Source of the DNA: Mycoplana azooxidifex
GTDB lineage: Bacteria > Pseudomonadota > Alphaproteobacteria > Rhizobiales > Rhizobiaceae
DNA length: 64,000 nucleotides
NCBI RefSeq assembly: GCF_014196765.1
Contig: NZ_JACIEE010000007.1
Coordinates: 186,001-250,000 of the forward strand
Direction of reading: 5' to 3'
The notes beneath the pieces are model-generated. The model saw only the letters and a list, made by a program, of their open reading frames with translations, was not told the origin of the DNA and searched no databases. Within the stretch, counting starts at the first letter, position 1. The number at the start of each line of letters is the position of its first letter. Positions 10,901 through 18,813 of the stretch are shown here, piece after piece. The translations under genes and the position numbers were made by a program.

Positions 10901-11014
10901 CTGACGCTGATCTTCCTTCCGGCCCTCTATGTGGTCTGGTTCCGCGTGCCGCCGGAAGCCAAGGCAGAACCGGTGCCCGCCGACGAACGGGAGCCGGCGC
11001 CGGCATCCGCATGA
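7925..11014 (+). CDS. RND family efflux pump, inner-membrane permease
   Basis: A full-length 1029-residue resistance-nodulation-division transporter: two repeats, each with one helix, a large periplasmic loop and five to six more helices. The proton-relay pair of aspartates is present in helix 4 (LTLMIDDAMVAVE), and the second half ends with the expected helix cluster (NTPVGFIAVLGMIALIGM). The sequence is of the drug/acriflavine-type (HAE) subclass seen as VexF/AcrB-like proteins in rhizobia. Proton-driven export of hydrophobic or amphipathic compounds is the family function. Translation is coupled to the adaptor gene. Confidence 0.93.
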   Translation: MSGGFNLSEWAIKRQGLIVFLMLLGAIAGALSFWNLGRSEDPDFTVKTMLVSAAWPGATIEQQSDQVTDRLERTLQQVPFFYSLRSLTTAGQSVIYVVLEDSTPPAEVAEVWYQVRKKVGDIRHTLPPGVAGPFFNDEFGDTFGIIYGLTSEDFSDRELRDWAYEARNRLLQVENLGKVEMLGTQDETIFIEFSTQRLASIGLSSATIISTIQAQNAVLPAGTVTTDADRTVLEVSGDLKDENDIRNLNIPTSSGFVRLGDIASVVRGTVDPPQPMFRIKGKPALGIAVSMASGGDILALGRNIDTVMTRFQNDLPIGIEMVQVASQPAVVSNAIRGFTISLLQAILIVLGCSLVALGLRAGLVVAVSIPLVMAMTFLMMEMTGIALQRVSLGALIIALTLMIDDAMVAVEIMLAKLEEGMERVQAASFAYTSTAFPMLAGTLVTIAGFIPVGFAQSVSGEYARSLFLVIAYALIISWLIAVLLMPIIGLAVLKSGTATDRKPESALIGTFRRLLHTCVRMRLVVIAATVGLFVVSLLASGLMNREFFPPSDRPELMLQLVLPQNASIHATEAAARQVEEILAGDEDVVDWSFYVGSDAIRFYLPMDIQPPAPFRAQAVIIASSVEGRDALQARLQTELDEKFPNVVARLSPLEMGPPVGWPVQYRVGGPDVSGVRDLAWKVADVLGDVRGVINPNLDWNEPIRKIVIEVDQDRARLVGLNSSAIAQSLFATTSGLPITQVRDAIYLVNVVARSAPEERANIETLRSLQIPIGPNRTVPLASIATIEYRTTQPLIWRHDRVATITVQADMTEGVLAASAVEEAEPRIEQLRRDNPGFSIEIGGAVEGAETGMASVTEMLPVMAIIMVVILMFQLQSVNRLLLVFSVVPLGLIGVVAIMLITNTPVGFIAVLGMIALIGMIIRNSVVLIDQIDKRIEEKGKTWQSVIDATANRVRPIFLTAGSTILGMLPIVRDPFWKPLAFTVIGGLIVAAVLTLIFLPALYVVWFRVPPEAKAEPVPADEREPAPASA

Positions 11015-11048
11015 GTGTCATGCCGGAACGTGGGAAAGTTCGGGGATG

Positions 11049-11071
11049 TGCCGGCGATCCATTCGCCGGCA
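11049..11071. terminator. hairpin between convergent genes
   Basis: A perfect 9-base-pair inverted repeat (TGCCGGCGA, 5-base loop, TCGCCGGCA) sits between the end of the RND pump gene and the end of the convergent AraC-type gene. It could end transcription from both sides. No T-run follows on either strand, so it may be only a 3'-end stabilising hairpin. Confidence 0.5.
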
Positions 11072-11117
11072 TGGATCGCAATCCGGAAGCGCCCGGAGTG
11101 CGGCGATGCCGCCCGCC

Positions 11118-12299
11118 TCAGGAAACCGCACAGGGGGCGGTTTCGGATTTCGCCCCGTTCTGCAGCCGCCACAGGAGCGCGCCGAGCCGCTCTTCCGGCG
11201 GAAGACTGGCCAGATTTGCATCGGCATAATTGGGCGACCCGATCCGCTGGCCCTTGCGAACCTCGCTGGGGCTGTAGCCGAATTCGCGCTTGAAGGCCCG
11301 GCTGAAATCGGCGCTGTCGAAGCAGCGCTGCTCGGCGATCTCGAGAATGCGGCGCTGCTCGCTCGGGTTCGCCAGTGCGGAATGGGCGTCGAGCAGGCGC
11401 CTGTGCTGGATGTAGCGATTGACGCCGCCCGCCGGTTCGAACAGGCGATAGAGGCGGGTGCGCGAGACCGCCAGTTCGCGCATCAGAAGCTTGGCGCTCA
11501 GCCGCGGATTGAACAGATTTATCTGCACGAACTGCCGCGCCCGCTCCTGCAGGCCGCCCGAAATCGCATCGCCTTCCTCCTCCCGGCTGTCGCCGGGCGG
11601 GGCCACGCAGGCCAGTATCATGTCGCGGGTGGCCGACATCAGCCTCGGCAGTTCATCGACCCGCATGCAGGTCAGCTGATGGGCGAGACCGATCATGAAG
11701 CTGGTGAACATGCGCCCCATGGCCGTGTCCAGCGTCGTGAACTCCGCCGCGTCCAGGATCCGTGCCATGTCGCGGCAGAAATCGCGGGGCACCCAGAGCA
11801 TCAGCATCTCGCTGTCGGACACCGTGCCGTGGTACGGCTGCCCGAGCGAGTGAATCTGGACGATGCCGGGCCGCCCCTGGAAGGTTGCACGCTCCGTCGT
11901 CGTGGTGCACTGCCCGCTGAGCAGCAAGGTCATCACCCAGTGGTCGAGCGGATGGCACCGGACATGGCCCGGGTAGCTGGAAAAGCGCAACGCCCCCGTC
12001 TTGATGCGCGAGAAGCCGAGCCCGCCCAGGTCCCAGAGGATCTGGCTGCCCTGGAAATCCGTCCGCGCATCCTGCGTCACGTCGAGCATCGGCGCAAAGG
12101 AGCCGCGCCAGGCATCGAAGCGCTCGGCGACCGGCAGGTCATCGGTGGAGAAGGTATAGGTGGCGACCGACGGCGGCGTTGCAGTGCCGACGGGCGGCGG
12201 CGAAACCATGCCGGCGCGGAGCAGGCGTGAATGCAGGACACCAGGGTTGAAACCGGGATCGAAGGCTGGCGAAATGCTCACTCCATTGTCTGTACTCAT
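11118..12299 (-). CDS. AraC-family transcriptional regulator
   Basis: A 393-residue regulator with an N-terminal ligand-sensing domain of the AraC-binding-like type (residues ~40-210; FDAWRGSFAPM, PLDHWVMTLLLSG) and a C-terminal double helix-turn-helix DNA-binding domain (residues ~270-370; LLMRELAVSRTRLYRLFEPA and the second-helix region FDSADFSRAFKREFGYSPSE). I chose ATG 12299, which has GGGAG upstream; a longer open frame to 12500 adds residues unlike the family. It is convergent with the RND pump and downstream of an NhaC antiporter; whether it controls either is not shown by the sequence. Confidence 0.87.
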   Translation of the reverse strand: MSTDNGVSISPAFDPGFNPGVLHSRLLRAGMVSPPPVGTATPPSVATYTFSTDDLPVAERFDAWRGSFAPMLDVTQDARTDFQGSQILWDLGGLGFSRIKTGALRFSSYPGHVRCHPLDHWVMTLLLSGQCTTTTERATFQGRPGIVQIHSLGQPYHGTVSDSEMLMLWVPRDFCRDMARILDAAEFTTLDTAMGRMFTSFMIGLAHQLTCMRVDELPRLMSATRDMILACVAPPGDSREEEGDAISGGLQERARQFVQINLFNPRLSAKLLMRELAVSRTRLYRLFEPAGGVNRYIQHRRLLDAHSALANPSEQRRILEIAEQRCFDSADFSRAFKREFGYSPSEVRKGQRIGSPNYADANLASLPPEERLGALLWRLQNGAKSETAPCAVS

Positions 12300-12782
12300 A
12301 ACAGAACTCCCATTCGCACGACGTCCAACTTCGTCTTGAGGTGAAGATGCGCGGAGGACTCGGCGGTCATTGCGAGTGACACCGGGCATCAAGGCGGAAA
12401 GCGCTTTCCCCTCTTTTACTGGTTGAGAACAATTGTTGATGCGTAGCGTCCGAACGGCAGGGCTCTGCCGCCAGGTCGGCGTCAGCGGGCGCTGGCCCAA
12501 ACCTGCGTTGAGGACCGAAACATCAAGGGAAGGCTGCTATTCGCGTGAGACAATATCGACACTCCATGGTTGAAGAATCGCCCTTTCGGGTGGAACTTAT
12601 GCTATGCACTGCTGCTTTCGATCATTCCTTGAACGGAGATCGACACGACTGAAATAGTCTTGCTGTAGCCGCGACGACAACACATCCGCGACTTTGTCTC
12701 CCCATCCTGATTTGAAGACTAGCCGGTAATTCGGTGCGTTTCAACTATAAGATGGGTCAGGTTATTCATATATCTCGGGCGC
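12300..12782. other. 483-base non-coding stretch upstream of the AraC regulator
   Basis: This holds the upstream region of the AraC-type gene and the downstream region of the NhaC gene. It is less GC-rich than its neighbours (notably 12540-12780). I see no convincing small gene, RNA or long inverted repeat. Confidence 0.5.
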
Positions 12783-14225
12783 TTAGTCGGCAGCGGTCAT
12801 GTTTCGAAAGGTCCTGATCCCGGCGAAGGCCACGGCGACGGCGATCAACGGGCTGACGATGCTGAAGACGGCATAGGGAAAATAATGGAAGGTGGAGACG
12901 CCGAGCGTCGCCGACATGTAGGCGCCGCAGCTGTTCCAGGGGATCAGGGCAGAGGTGGGCGTCGCCGCGGAGCCTACGGAACGCGACAGCACGATCGGCG
13001 AGAGGCCGCGGGCCTCGAACGCCCGCTTGAACATCCGCGCCGGCAGGACAATCGCCAGGTACTGGTCGGCCGTCGCGATATTGGTGGCGAAGATCGATGC
13101 CACAAGCGCCGAGACGAGCCCTCCCACCGATTTCACCCTGCTGATGACCGGCTCCACCAGGCGCTGTATCATCCCCGCCTTTTCGACGACCCCACCGAAA
13201 GCAAAGGCGGTGATCACGAGCCAGATCGTGTCGAGCATGCTCGACATTCCGCCGCGTGTCGCCAGGACATCGAGCGCCGGGTGTCCGCTGGAAGACACGT
13301 ATCCGCCGGCCAGCGCCAGCCACACGCCCTTGATCTGGGCAAGCCAATACGGAACGGACCGGCCGGGATCGGCAAAGGCTGCCACGCGGTCCGGGGCCAT
13401 GGCGACGGCCAGGACGCCGCCGGCCAGCGCGCCGATGAAGATGGTCGTGAACGGCGGCAGCCTGAACAGCGCCAGCACCACGACCACCGCCAGGGGGATG
13501 AACAGCAGTGGCGAAACGTTGAAAGCGCCTTCGATCGCCGAGACTTTGTCACTTGCGTCAAGTTCGCCGGCACGGCCGAAAAACCAGAAGACGGCGAGCG
13601 CGATCAACAGCGCAGGGATCGAGGTCAGCAGCGTCTCGCGCACATGGTCGTAGAGATCGACCCCCGCCACCCCCGCGGCCAGGTTCGCCGAATCCGACAG
13701 CGGCGAGGTGGTGTCGCCGAAATAGGCGCCCGAGATGATCGCCGCGGCCGTGATTGCCGGATCGAGCCCCATGTTCACGGCGATGCCGACAAGACCGATG
13801 CCGATGGTGCCCGCAACCGTCCAGGAACTGCCGATGCCGAAAGAGATGACGGCGCAGATGACGGCCGCGCTCATATAGAAGAAATTCGGGTTCAGCAGTT
13901 GCAGCCCGTAGTAGACCATGGCGATCAGCGTGCCGCTGAGCGCCCAGGTGCCGATGAGGGCACCGACGGCGAGGAGGATGAATATCGCGCCGATGCCGGA
14001 CGCGACGCTGGCAGAGGCTGCTTCCCCGAGTTCATGGAGCGAATAGCCACGGCGGCGCGCCACCGCGACCGCGATCATGGTCGCAACCACGAGCGCGACC
14101 TGGTTCGGACCGGAGGCTCCCTCGTCGCCGAAGAGAAAGAAGGACAGCCCCACGAGGACGATGAGGCTCGCGATCGGGACGATGGCCTCGAAAAGTGACA
14201 GCGGTGGCTTCTGTTGCGTGGTCAT
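12783..14225 (-). CDS. NhaC-family Na+/H+ antiporter
   Basis: A 480-residue inner-membrane protein with about 11-12 helices, of the NhaC family (COG1757). Diagnostic segments are ISFGIGSSWTVAGTIGIGL, ISGAYFGDTTSPLSDSANL and, near the C-terminus, SALIPWNSCGAYMS. The ATG at 14225 gives a short cytoplasmic start MTTQQKPPLSLFEA typical of the family; an in-frame ATG further upstream is rejected. Members exchange Na+/H+ or, in some bacteria, organic substrates such as malate/lactate or arginine/ornithine, so the ion is not certain. It appears monocistronic, with flanking gaps of ~370 and ~480 bases. Confidence 0.88.
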   Translation of the reverse strand: MTTQQKPPLSLFEAIVPIASLIVLVGLSFFLFGDEGASGPNQVALVVATMIAVAVARRRGYSLHELGEAASASVASGIGAIFILLAVGALIGTWALSGTLIAMVYYGLQLLNPNFFYMSAAVICAVISFGIGSSWTVAGTIGIGLVGIAVNMGLDPAITAAAIISGAYFGDTTSPLSDSANLAAGVAGVDLYDHVRETLLTSIPALLIALAVFWFFGRAGELDASDKVSAIEGAFNVSPLLFIPLAVVVVLALFRLPPFTTIFIGALAGGVLAVAMAPDRVAAFADPGRSVPYWLAQIKGVWLALAGGYVSSSGHPALDVLATRGGMSSMLDTIWLVITAFAFGGVVEKAGMIQRLVEPVISRVKSVGGLVSALVASIFATNIATADQYLAIVLPARMFKRAFEARGLSPIVLSRSVGSAATPTSALIPWNSCGAYMSATLGVSTFHYFPYAVFSIVSPLIAVAVAFAGIRTFRNMTAAD

Positions 14226-14595
14226 GGCCAACCCCCGTTGCTCCCAACCAGACCCTGCGGCGGACAATCTCCCGGTGCATGCGAGAGCCCGCACATGGCG
14301 CTCGACCGATCGCCGACAGCCATGCCGCCTGCACCGGAGGTGCGCGAATGGCTGGTAATCCGCCCGTGTTGTCTCACTTGACGATCTGCAACGCTATGCG
14401 GCCGCGTCAGCGGCCCATGCCCTCATGCCCACACGTGCGGCGTGCCGGCCCCCGTGAAGGACCGACGCCTCCACAGGGACAGCCTACGCTATCACGGAGA
14501 CCTCAGCAATGCGCGCCAGCGGCCTCACAGCACGCCGTCTTGTGTGATGCGGCCCGCAGGGCGAGCGCACGCTCGCCTCGCCCTGCCCGGTGCGG
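14226..14595. other. 370-base gap between NhaC and the oxidoreductase gene
   Basis: The left part should carry the NhaC promoter (minus strand). The right end holds the terminator-like hairpin at 14556-14586. No open frame here looks like a protein-coding gene. Confidence 0.5.
14556..14586 (-). terminator. terminator-like hairpin after the oxidoreductase gene
   Basis: A perfect 10-base-pair stem (GCAGGGCGAG / CTCGCCCTGC, 11-base loop that itself can fold) begins ten bases past the stop of the minus-strand oxidoreductase gene. No T-run is visible, which is common for terminators of this GC-rich group. Confidence 0.6.
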
Positions 14596-15609
14596 TCAGA
14601 AGCCCTCCAGAACGATCTTGCCCCTGGCCTTGCCGCTTTCCAGAACGGCATGCGCCTGCTTGAGGTTGGCGGCATTGATCGGTTTCAGCACCTCAGTCAC
14701 TGTCGTCCTCACCTGTCCTTCATCGACGAGGCGTGCGACCGCGTTGAGCAGCTTGCCCTGCTCGTCCATGTCGGCGGTCTCGAAGATCGACCGCGTGAAC
14801 ATCAGCTCCCAGTGGATGGAAACCGCCTTCCGCTTGAAGCCGGTGACGTCGAGGCTCTGCGGATCGTCGATCAGGCCGAAGCGCCCCTGCGGCGCGATCA
14901 GCTTGACGATCTCGGCGAGATGGCGATGCGTCTCGGTCGTGGAGAACACGTAGGATGGCGCGCCGATGCCGAGCGCCTCCACCTGGTCGGCCAGCGGCTT
15001 GCCGTGATCGATCACGTGGTGGGCGCCGAGTTCCAGAACCCAGTCCCGCGTCTCCGGCCGCGACGCCGTGGTGATCACGGTCAGGTGGGTTAGAGCCCGC
15101 ACCAGCTGGATCGCGATCGAGCCGACACCGCCGGCACCGCCGACGATGAGAATGGACCTGGCGGCACCGGCAACCGGCCTGCGGATATCGAGCCGATCGA
15201 ACAACATCTCCCAGGCCGTGATCGCGGTCAGCGGCAACGCAGCCGCCTCGGCGTCGGAAAGCGTCTTCGGCGCGTGCCCGACGATCCGCTCGTCGACCAG
15301 GTGAAACTGGCTGTTCGCGCCCTGGCGGATCAGCGAACCGGCATAGAAGACGCGATCGCCCGGCTCGAACGACTGGACGTTCTCGCCGACCTCGACCACG
15401 CGGCCGACCGCGTCCCAGCCCAGAACCTTCCACTGGCCGGGCTCGGCCGAGACCCCCTTCCTGATCTTGTAATCGACCGGATTGACGGAAACGGCGGAGA
15501 CCTCGACCAGGATGTCCCTGCCCGCGGCAGCCGGCCGTTCCAGTTCCACATCCACCAGCGCGTCCGACCGGTCCAGATCTCCTGCGGTCTTGTAGGCAAC
15601 GGCTTTCAT
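14596..15609 (-). CDS. zinc-independent quinone oxidoreductase-like (MDR superfamily)
   Basis: A 337-residue medium-chain dehydrogenase/reductase. The N-terminal GroES-like domain contains VNPVDYKIRKG and the cofactor domain has the NADP(H) motif GGAGGVGSIAIQLVRAL. The cysteines and histidines that bind catalytic zinc in alcohol dehydrogenases are absent, which points to the quinone-oxidoreductase/zeta-crystallin subfamily that reduces quinones or enals with NADPH. It is divergent from an HxlR regulator with only ~100 bases between the starts, the usual arrangement for a redox- or electrophile-sensing regulator and its target. Confidence 0.87.
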   Translation of the reverse strand: MKAVAYKTAGDLDRSDALVDVELERPAAAGRDILVEVSAVSVNPVDYKIRKGVSAEPGQWKVLGWDAVGRVVEVGENVQSFEPGDRVFYAGSLIRQGANSQFHLVDERIVGHAPKTLSDAEAAALPLTAITAWEMLFDRLDIRRPVAGAARSILIVGGAGGVGSIAIQLVRALTHLTVITTASRPETRDWVLELGAHHVIDHGKPLADQVEALGIGAPSYVFSTTETHRHLAEIVKLIAPQGRFGLIDDPQSLDVTGFKRKAVSIHWELMFTRSIFETADMDEQGKLLNAVARLVDEGQVRTTVTEVLKPINAANLKQAHAVLESGKARGKIVLEGF

Positions 15610-15712
15610 GACATTCTCCTTGAGACAAGTTGATATGCCACAAGGATGGGATTATGTTCGTCTGGACGCAATACGCACAAATAAAGCCTATAGTGCACAA
15701 AAGGATACTGTC

Positions 15713-16093
15713 ATGGCCAAGGTCCGCCACAGCCGCTTCGATTGCAGTCCGGGTTGCTCGGTCGAGGTGGCGATCGGGCTCATAGACGGCAAGTGGAAGT
15801 CGGTGATCCTGTTTCACCTGCTGGGCGGCACACTCCGGTTCAACGAGATCCGCCGGCAAATTCCCGGCGTCACTCAGCGCATGCTGACCAATCAGTTGCG
15901 CGAACTCGAGCAAGACGGCCTCGTCGATCGCAAGGTCTACGCCCAGGTTCCGCCGAAGGTGGAATACAGCCTCTCGCCGCTGGGGCGGAGCATGGAGCCT
16001 GTCCTGCTGGCCTTGAAGACGTGGGGCGACGCGAACATCGGGCTCTACGGCAAGCCTGATGCCCTGCGCCAGGCAGACGTGAAGGCCGCCTGA
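15713..16093 (+). CDS. HxlR-family winged-helix regulator
   Basis: A 126-residue HxlR/MarR-like repressor. The core IGLIDGKWKSVILFHLLGGTLRFNEIRRQIPGVTQRMLT (given in parts: residues ~22-60) is the family's winged helix, followed by LRELEQDGLVDRKVY. Two cysteines precede it (FDCSPGCSVE); in this family an N-terminal cysteine often senses quinones or diamide, so control of the divergent quinone oxidoreductase is likely. The ATG at 15713 fits the family start; upstream in-frame codons would read through the promoter region. Confidence 0.88.
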   Translation: MAKVRHSRFDCSPGCSVEVAIGLIDGKWKSVILFHLLGGTLRFNEIRRQIPGVTQRMLTNQLRELEQDGLVDRKVYAQVPPKVEYSLSPLGRSMEPVLLALKTWGDANIGLYGKPDALRQADVKAA

Positions 16094-16139
16094 TCGGACC
16101 CTCGCTGCGGAGCTTTCAGGCGACCACGCCGGCATTTCA

Positions 16140-16877
16140 CTATGAATTCGTGGCGAGACCGGCAAGGCCATGCAGGGCCTGTCGCAAATCGTCCGGATCG
16201 CGGCACCGAATGAGCCACAAGGGCGCCCCGTCCGTCGCTACCGCGAGCATGTGGCCGTCGTCGAGACGCAGCCAGCATCCATCGTATGTGCCCGAGGGAA
16301 GGCCGACACGGAATCCATCCGGCCGGCGCTCCACGGTGATCCGGTCGGGCGCGATCGACAGACCGCTGCCTTCCGCCTTCACGGCCGCCTCCTTGGCCGT
16401 CCACAGTTTCAGGAACTCGACCGTGCCGGGCGGCGTCGTTTTCAAAACCTCCTCCGGGGACAGGAAAGACGCGACGATCTCGCGCCAGAACGCTTCCGGC
16501 CTGTCAGCCTCCACATCGACGCCGACCCGTCCGGAACCGGACATACCGACGGCGATCCAGTCGCCGCTGTGGGACAGGTTGACGTCCACGCCCGGCACAT
16601 CGACGAGAGCCGGCTTGCCGTTCGGCTCCCGCCGGAACGCGAGGCCTGCGGGGTCGCGAACCGTGGATGCCCCGATCGCCGCGCGCGCCAGCAGGTGCGC
16701 GGCCCTGCAGCGGTGCCTGTCCTCGTCGCGGACGAAGCCTGCGACCTGCCGCCGCTCCGCCCGGTCGAGCACGTCCCGGTCGCCGAGCAGGGCAAGTGCA
16801 GCCACGACCGGCACGGCGATGACCCAGTCGCCGCCCTTACTGTCGTTCCCCATGGCCGCGGCACCCTGCTCCTGCAT
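16140..16877 (-). CDS. 4'-phosphopantetheinyl transferase
   Basis: A ~245-residue Sfp-type enzyme that moves phosphopantetheine from coenzyme A onto carrier proteins. The Mg2+-binding motif VGVDVE (residues ~117-122) and the later FLKLWTAKEAAVKAEG motif are both present, with FRREPNGKPAL and VNLSHSGDW upstream. Start is uncertain: ATG 16877 and ATG 16853 both have purine-rich stretches before them. It stands alone, without polyketide or non-ribosomal peptide genes in the window, so it may serve carrier proteins encoded elsewhere. It is convergent with the HxlR gene. Confidence 0.85.
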   Translation of the reverse strand: MQEQGAAAMGNDSKGGDWVIAVPVVAALALLGDRDVLDRAERRQVAGFVRDEDRHRCRAAHLLARAAIGASTVRDPAGLAFRREPNGKPALVDVPGVDVNLSHSGDWIAVGMSGSGRVGVDVEADRPEAFWREIVASFLSPEEVLKTTPPGTVEFLKLWTAKEAAVKAEGSGLSIAPDRITVERRPDGFRVGLPSGTYDGCWLRLDDGHMLAVATDGAPLWLIRCRDPDDLRQALHGLAGLATNS

Positions 16878-17074
16878 TCCCTGTCGCCTCTTTGCACCGA
16901 ACAGCAGGATACGGGGTCGGAAGTTGGCCGCAAGCACCTCGTTCGACGTACTCGCTCCAGGCCGGGATTGTTGGTATCATTTCGCACCGTCCGGCAGCGA
17001 TATCGGGCCGATACCGCGGCGGCCCGGCGATCAGGATGCGTCATCTTTCCAATCAACATTCCAGGAGGTGCGCC

Positions 17075-17548
17075 ATGAGCCAGAATGACAAGGCAGACAC
17101 CGGCAGACCTGCCGTCCCCAGCGCCGATGACCTGCGCAAGAACATCCTCACGCAGCAGATGGCGGAGATGGACCGGGAGGACCAGATCAGGAAGCGCCAA
17201 CAGGAGGAACTGTCGAAGTTCGCCGACGACTTCTTCCACAAGCATGTCGGCGAAGAGGAACGGGCGATCATTCGCAACGTCGTCATACGGGCGGTCAAGG
17301 AAGGCAAGATGGAGGCGCTGGTCTACAGCTTCCCGTCGAACTTCTGCAGCGACAGCGGCCGGGCGATCAACAATGCCGACCCGGACTGGCCGAGCACGCT
17401 CCAGGGCAAGGCGAAGGAGCTCTTCGATGCCTTCAAGGCCAACGCCCAGCCGAAGGGCTACCACCTGAAGGCCATGGTCATCAATTTCCCCGGCGGCGTT
17501 CCCGGCGATATCGGCTTCTACCTGAACTGGGAACCGCCGGTCGCCTGA
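17075..17548 (+). CDS. unrecognised 157-residue soluble protein
   Basis: A confident reading frame with a strong ribosome binding site (AGGAGGTG) before ATG 17075. I do not recognise the family. Residues 1-70 are highly charged and probably helical (DREDQIRKRQQEELSKF), with no signal peptide or membrane segment; the second half has FPSNFCSDSGRAINN and ends FPGGVPGDIGFYLNWEP. It lies 94 bases before an AI-2E-family membrane protein on the same strand and is divergent from the phosphopantetheinyl transferase. No function can be assigned. Confidence 0.75.
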   Translation: MSQNDKADTGRPAVPSADDLRKNILTQQMAEMDREDQIRKRQQEELSKFADDFFHKHVGEEERAIIRNVVIRAVKEGKMEALVYSFPSNFCSDSGRAINNADPDWPSTLQGKAKELFDAFKANAQPKGYHLKAMVINFPGGVPGDIGFYLNWEPPVA

Positions 17549-17642
17549 AACATCGCAAGCGTCCCGTTTCAGCATGACGCCGCGCCTCGGGGGCGCGAGC
17601 GCGGATGGCATCTCGACCGCGGCAAGCGTCCGGAGGTGGCGC

Positions 17643-18785
17643 ATGGACAAGAACATTGCCCCAAATCCCGCCGGGCAACAGGGCACGGGTGAAATCGAGA
17701 CGAGAATCACCGACTTCGTCAGGCTCGGCATCGTCGGGCTTTTCGCTTACTGGTCGCTGAAGCTGGTGGCGCCGTTCCTGGTCATCATCATCTGGGCGGC
17801 GATCCTGGCCGTGGCCCTTTTCCCGGCATACCGGGCGCTCACCGTCGCCCTTGGCGGCAGCAAGCGGCTCGCCGCGATCACGCTGACTGCGCTCAACCTC
17901 GCTCTCATCCTGGGACCGCTCACGGCCCTGAGCCTCGGCTTTCTCGAGGCCACGGAGCATCTCGCCCGCAACCTCGACAAGGGCACGCTGCACCTTCCGA
18001 GCCCCCCGGCCGGCCTTCGCGAATGGCCGGTTTTCGGCGAGGACCTGTACCGGGCCTGGTCCCTTGCAGCCAGCAACCTGGCAGAGACCATCGATCGCTT
18101 CCAGCCCACGCTGATCAAGGCCGGCGGCGCCGTCCTCGGCAAGGTCGCGAGCATCGGCATGGGCCTTCTGGCCTTCATGGCCTCGGTGATCGTATCGGGC
18201 TTTCTGCTCGTGCCCGGGCCGCGGCTGGCGGAGAACACCAACCGCTTCGCTCACCGGATCGCAGGCGAACGCGGCGTAGGCTTCATCCGGCTCGCCACCT
18301 CGACGATCCGCAACGTGGCGAGCGGCGTCATCGGCGTCGCCCTGCTCCAGACGCTTCTGGCCGGGATGGTGCTCTATGGCTTCCACGTGCCCGCCACCGC
18401 CATTTTGACGTTCGTCATTCTCATTCTCTGCATCATCCAGCTCGGTCCGGGCCTGGTGCTGCTGCCCGTCATCATCTGGGGCTGGCTGTCGATGTCGACC
18501 GGGATGGCGCTGGCCCTGACCCTGCTTCTCGTGCCGATCGCAGTGATCGACAACGTCATGAAGCCGATCCTCGTCTCGCGCGGCCTGTCGACGCCGATGC
18601 TGGTGATCCTCACCGGTGTGATCGGCGGCACGATCTCCTATGGCCTGATCGGCCTGTTCCTCGGGCCGATCGTCCTCAGCGTGTTCTACGATCTGATCGT
18701 CGCCTGGGTACGGCATCCGGACGGCCCGCCGCCCCCGGTCGAGAATCCCGCGCCGATCGCCAGGGACCCGCCCATAGCACCGTGA
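17643..18785 (+). CDS. AI-2E/PerM family transporter
   Basis: A 380-residue inner-membrane protein with about eight helices (pairs near residues 20-70, one near 160-190, and a cluster from 220 to 350). The late segment VIDNVMKPILVSRGLSTPML and ILTGVIGGTISYGLIGLFLGPI is characteristic of the family (DPxxxP loop region and terminal helices). Members include the autoinducer-2 exporter TqsA and Na+/H+-antiporter-like proteins; the substrate here is unknown. ATG 17643 is preferred to an upstream ATG because the added residues are unlike the family. Confidence 0.85.
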   Translation: MDKNIAPNPAGQQGTGEIETRITDFVRLGIVGLFAYWSLKLVAPFLVIIIWAAILAVALFPAYRALTVALGGSKRLAAITLTALNLALILGPLTALSLGFLEATEHLARNLDKGTLHLPSPPAGLREWPVFGEDLYRAWSLAASNLAETIDRFQPTLIKAGGAVLGKVASIGMGLLAFMASVIVSGFLLVPGPRLAENTNRFAHRIAGERGVGFIRLATSTIRNVASGVIGVALLQTLLAGMVLYGFHVPATAILTFVILILCIIQLGPGLVLLPVIIWGWLSMSTGMALALTLLLVPIAVIDNVMKPILVSRGLSTPMLVILTGVIGGTISYGLIGLFLGPIVLSVFYDLIVAWVRHPDGPPPPVENPAPIARDPPIAP

Positions 18786-18813
18786 CGCAAAGGGCCCGCG
18801 GGCCTCAAGGGGA

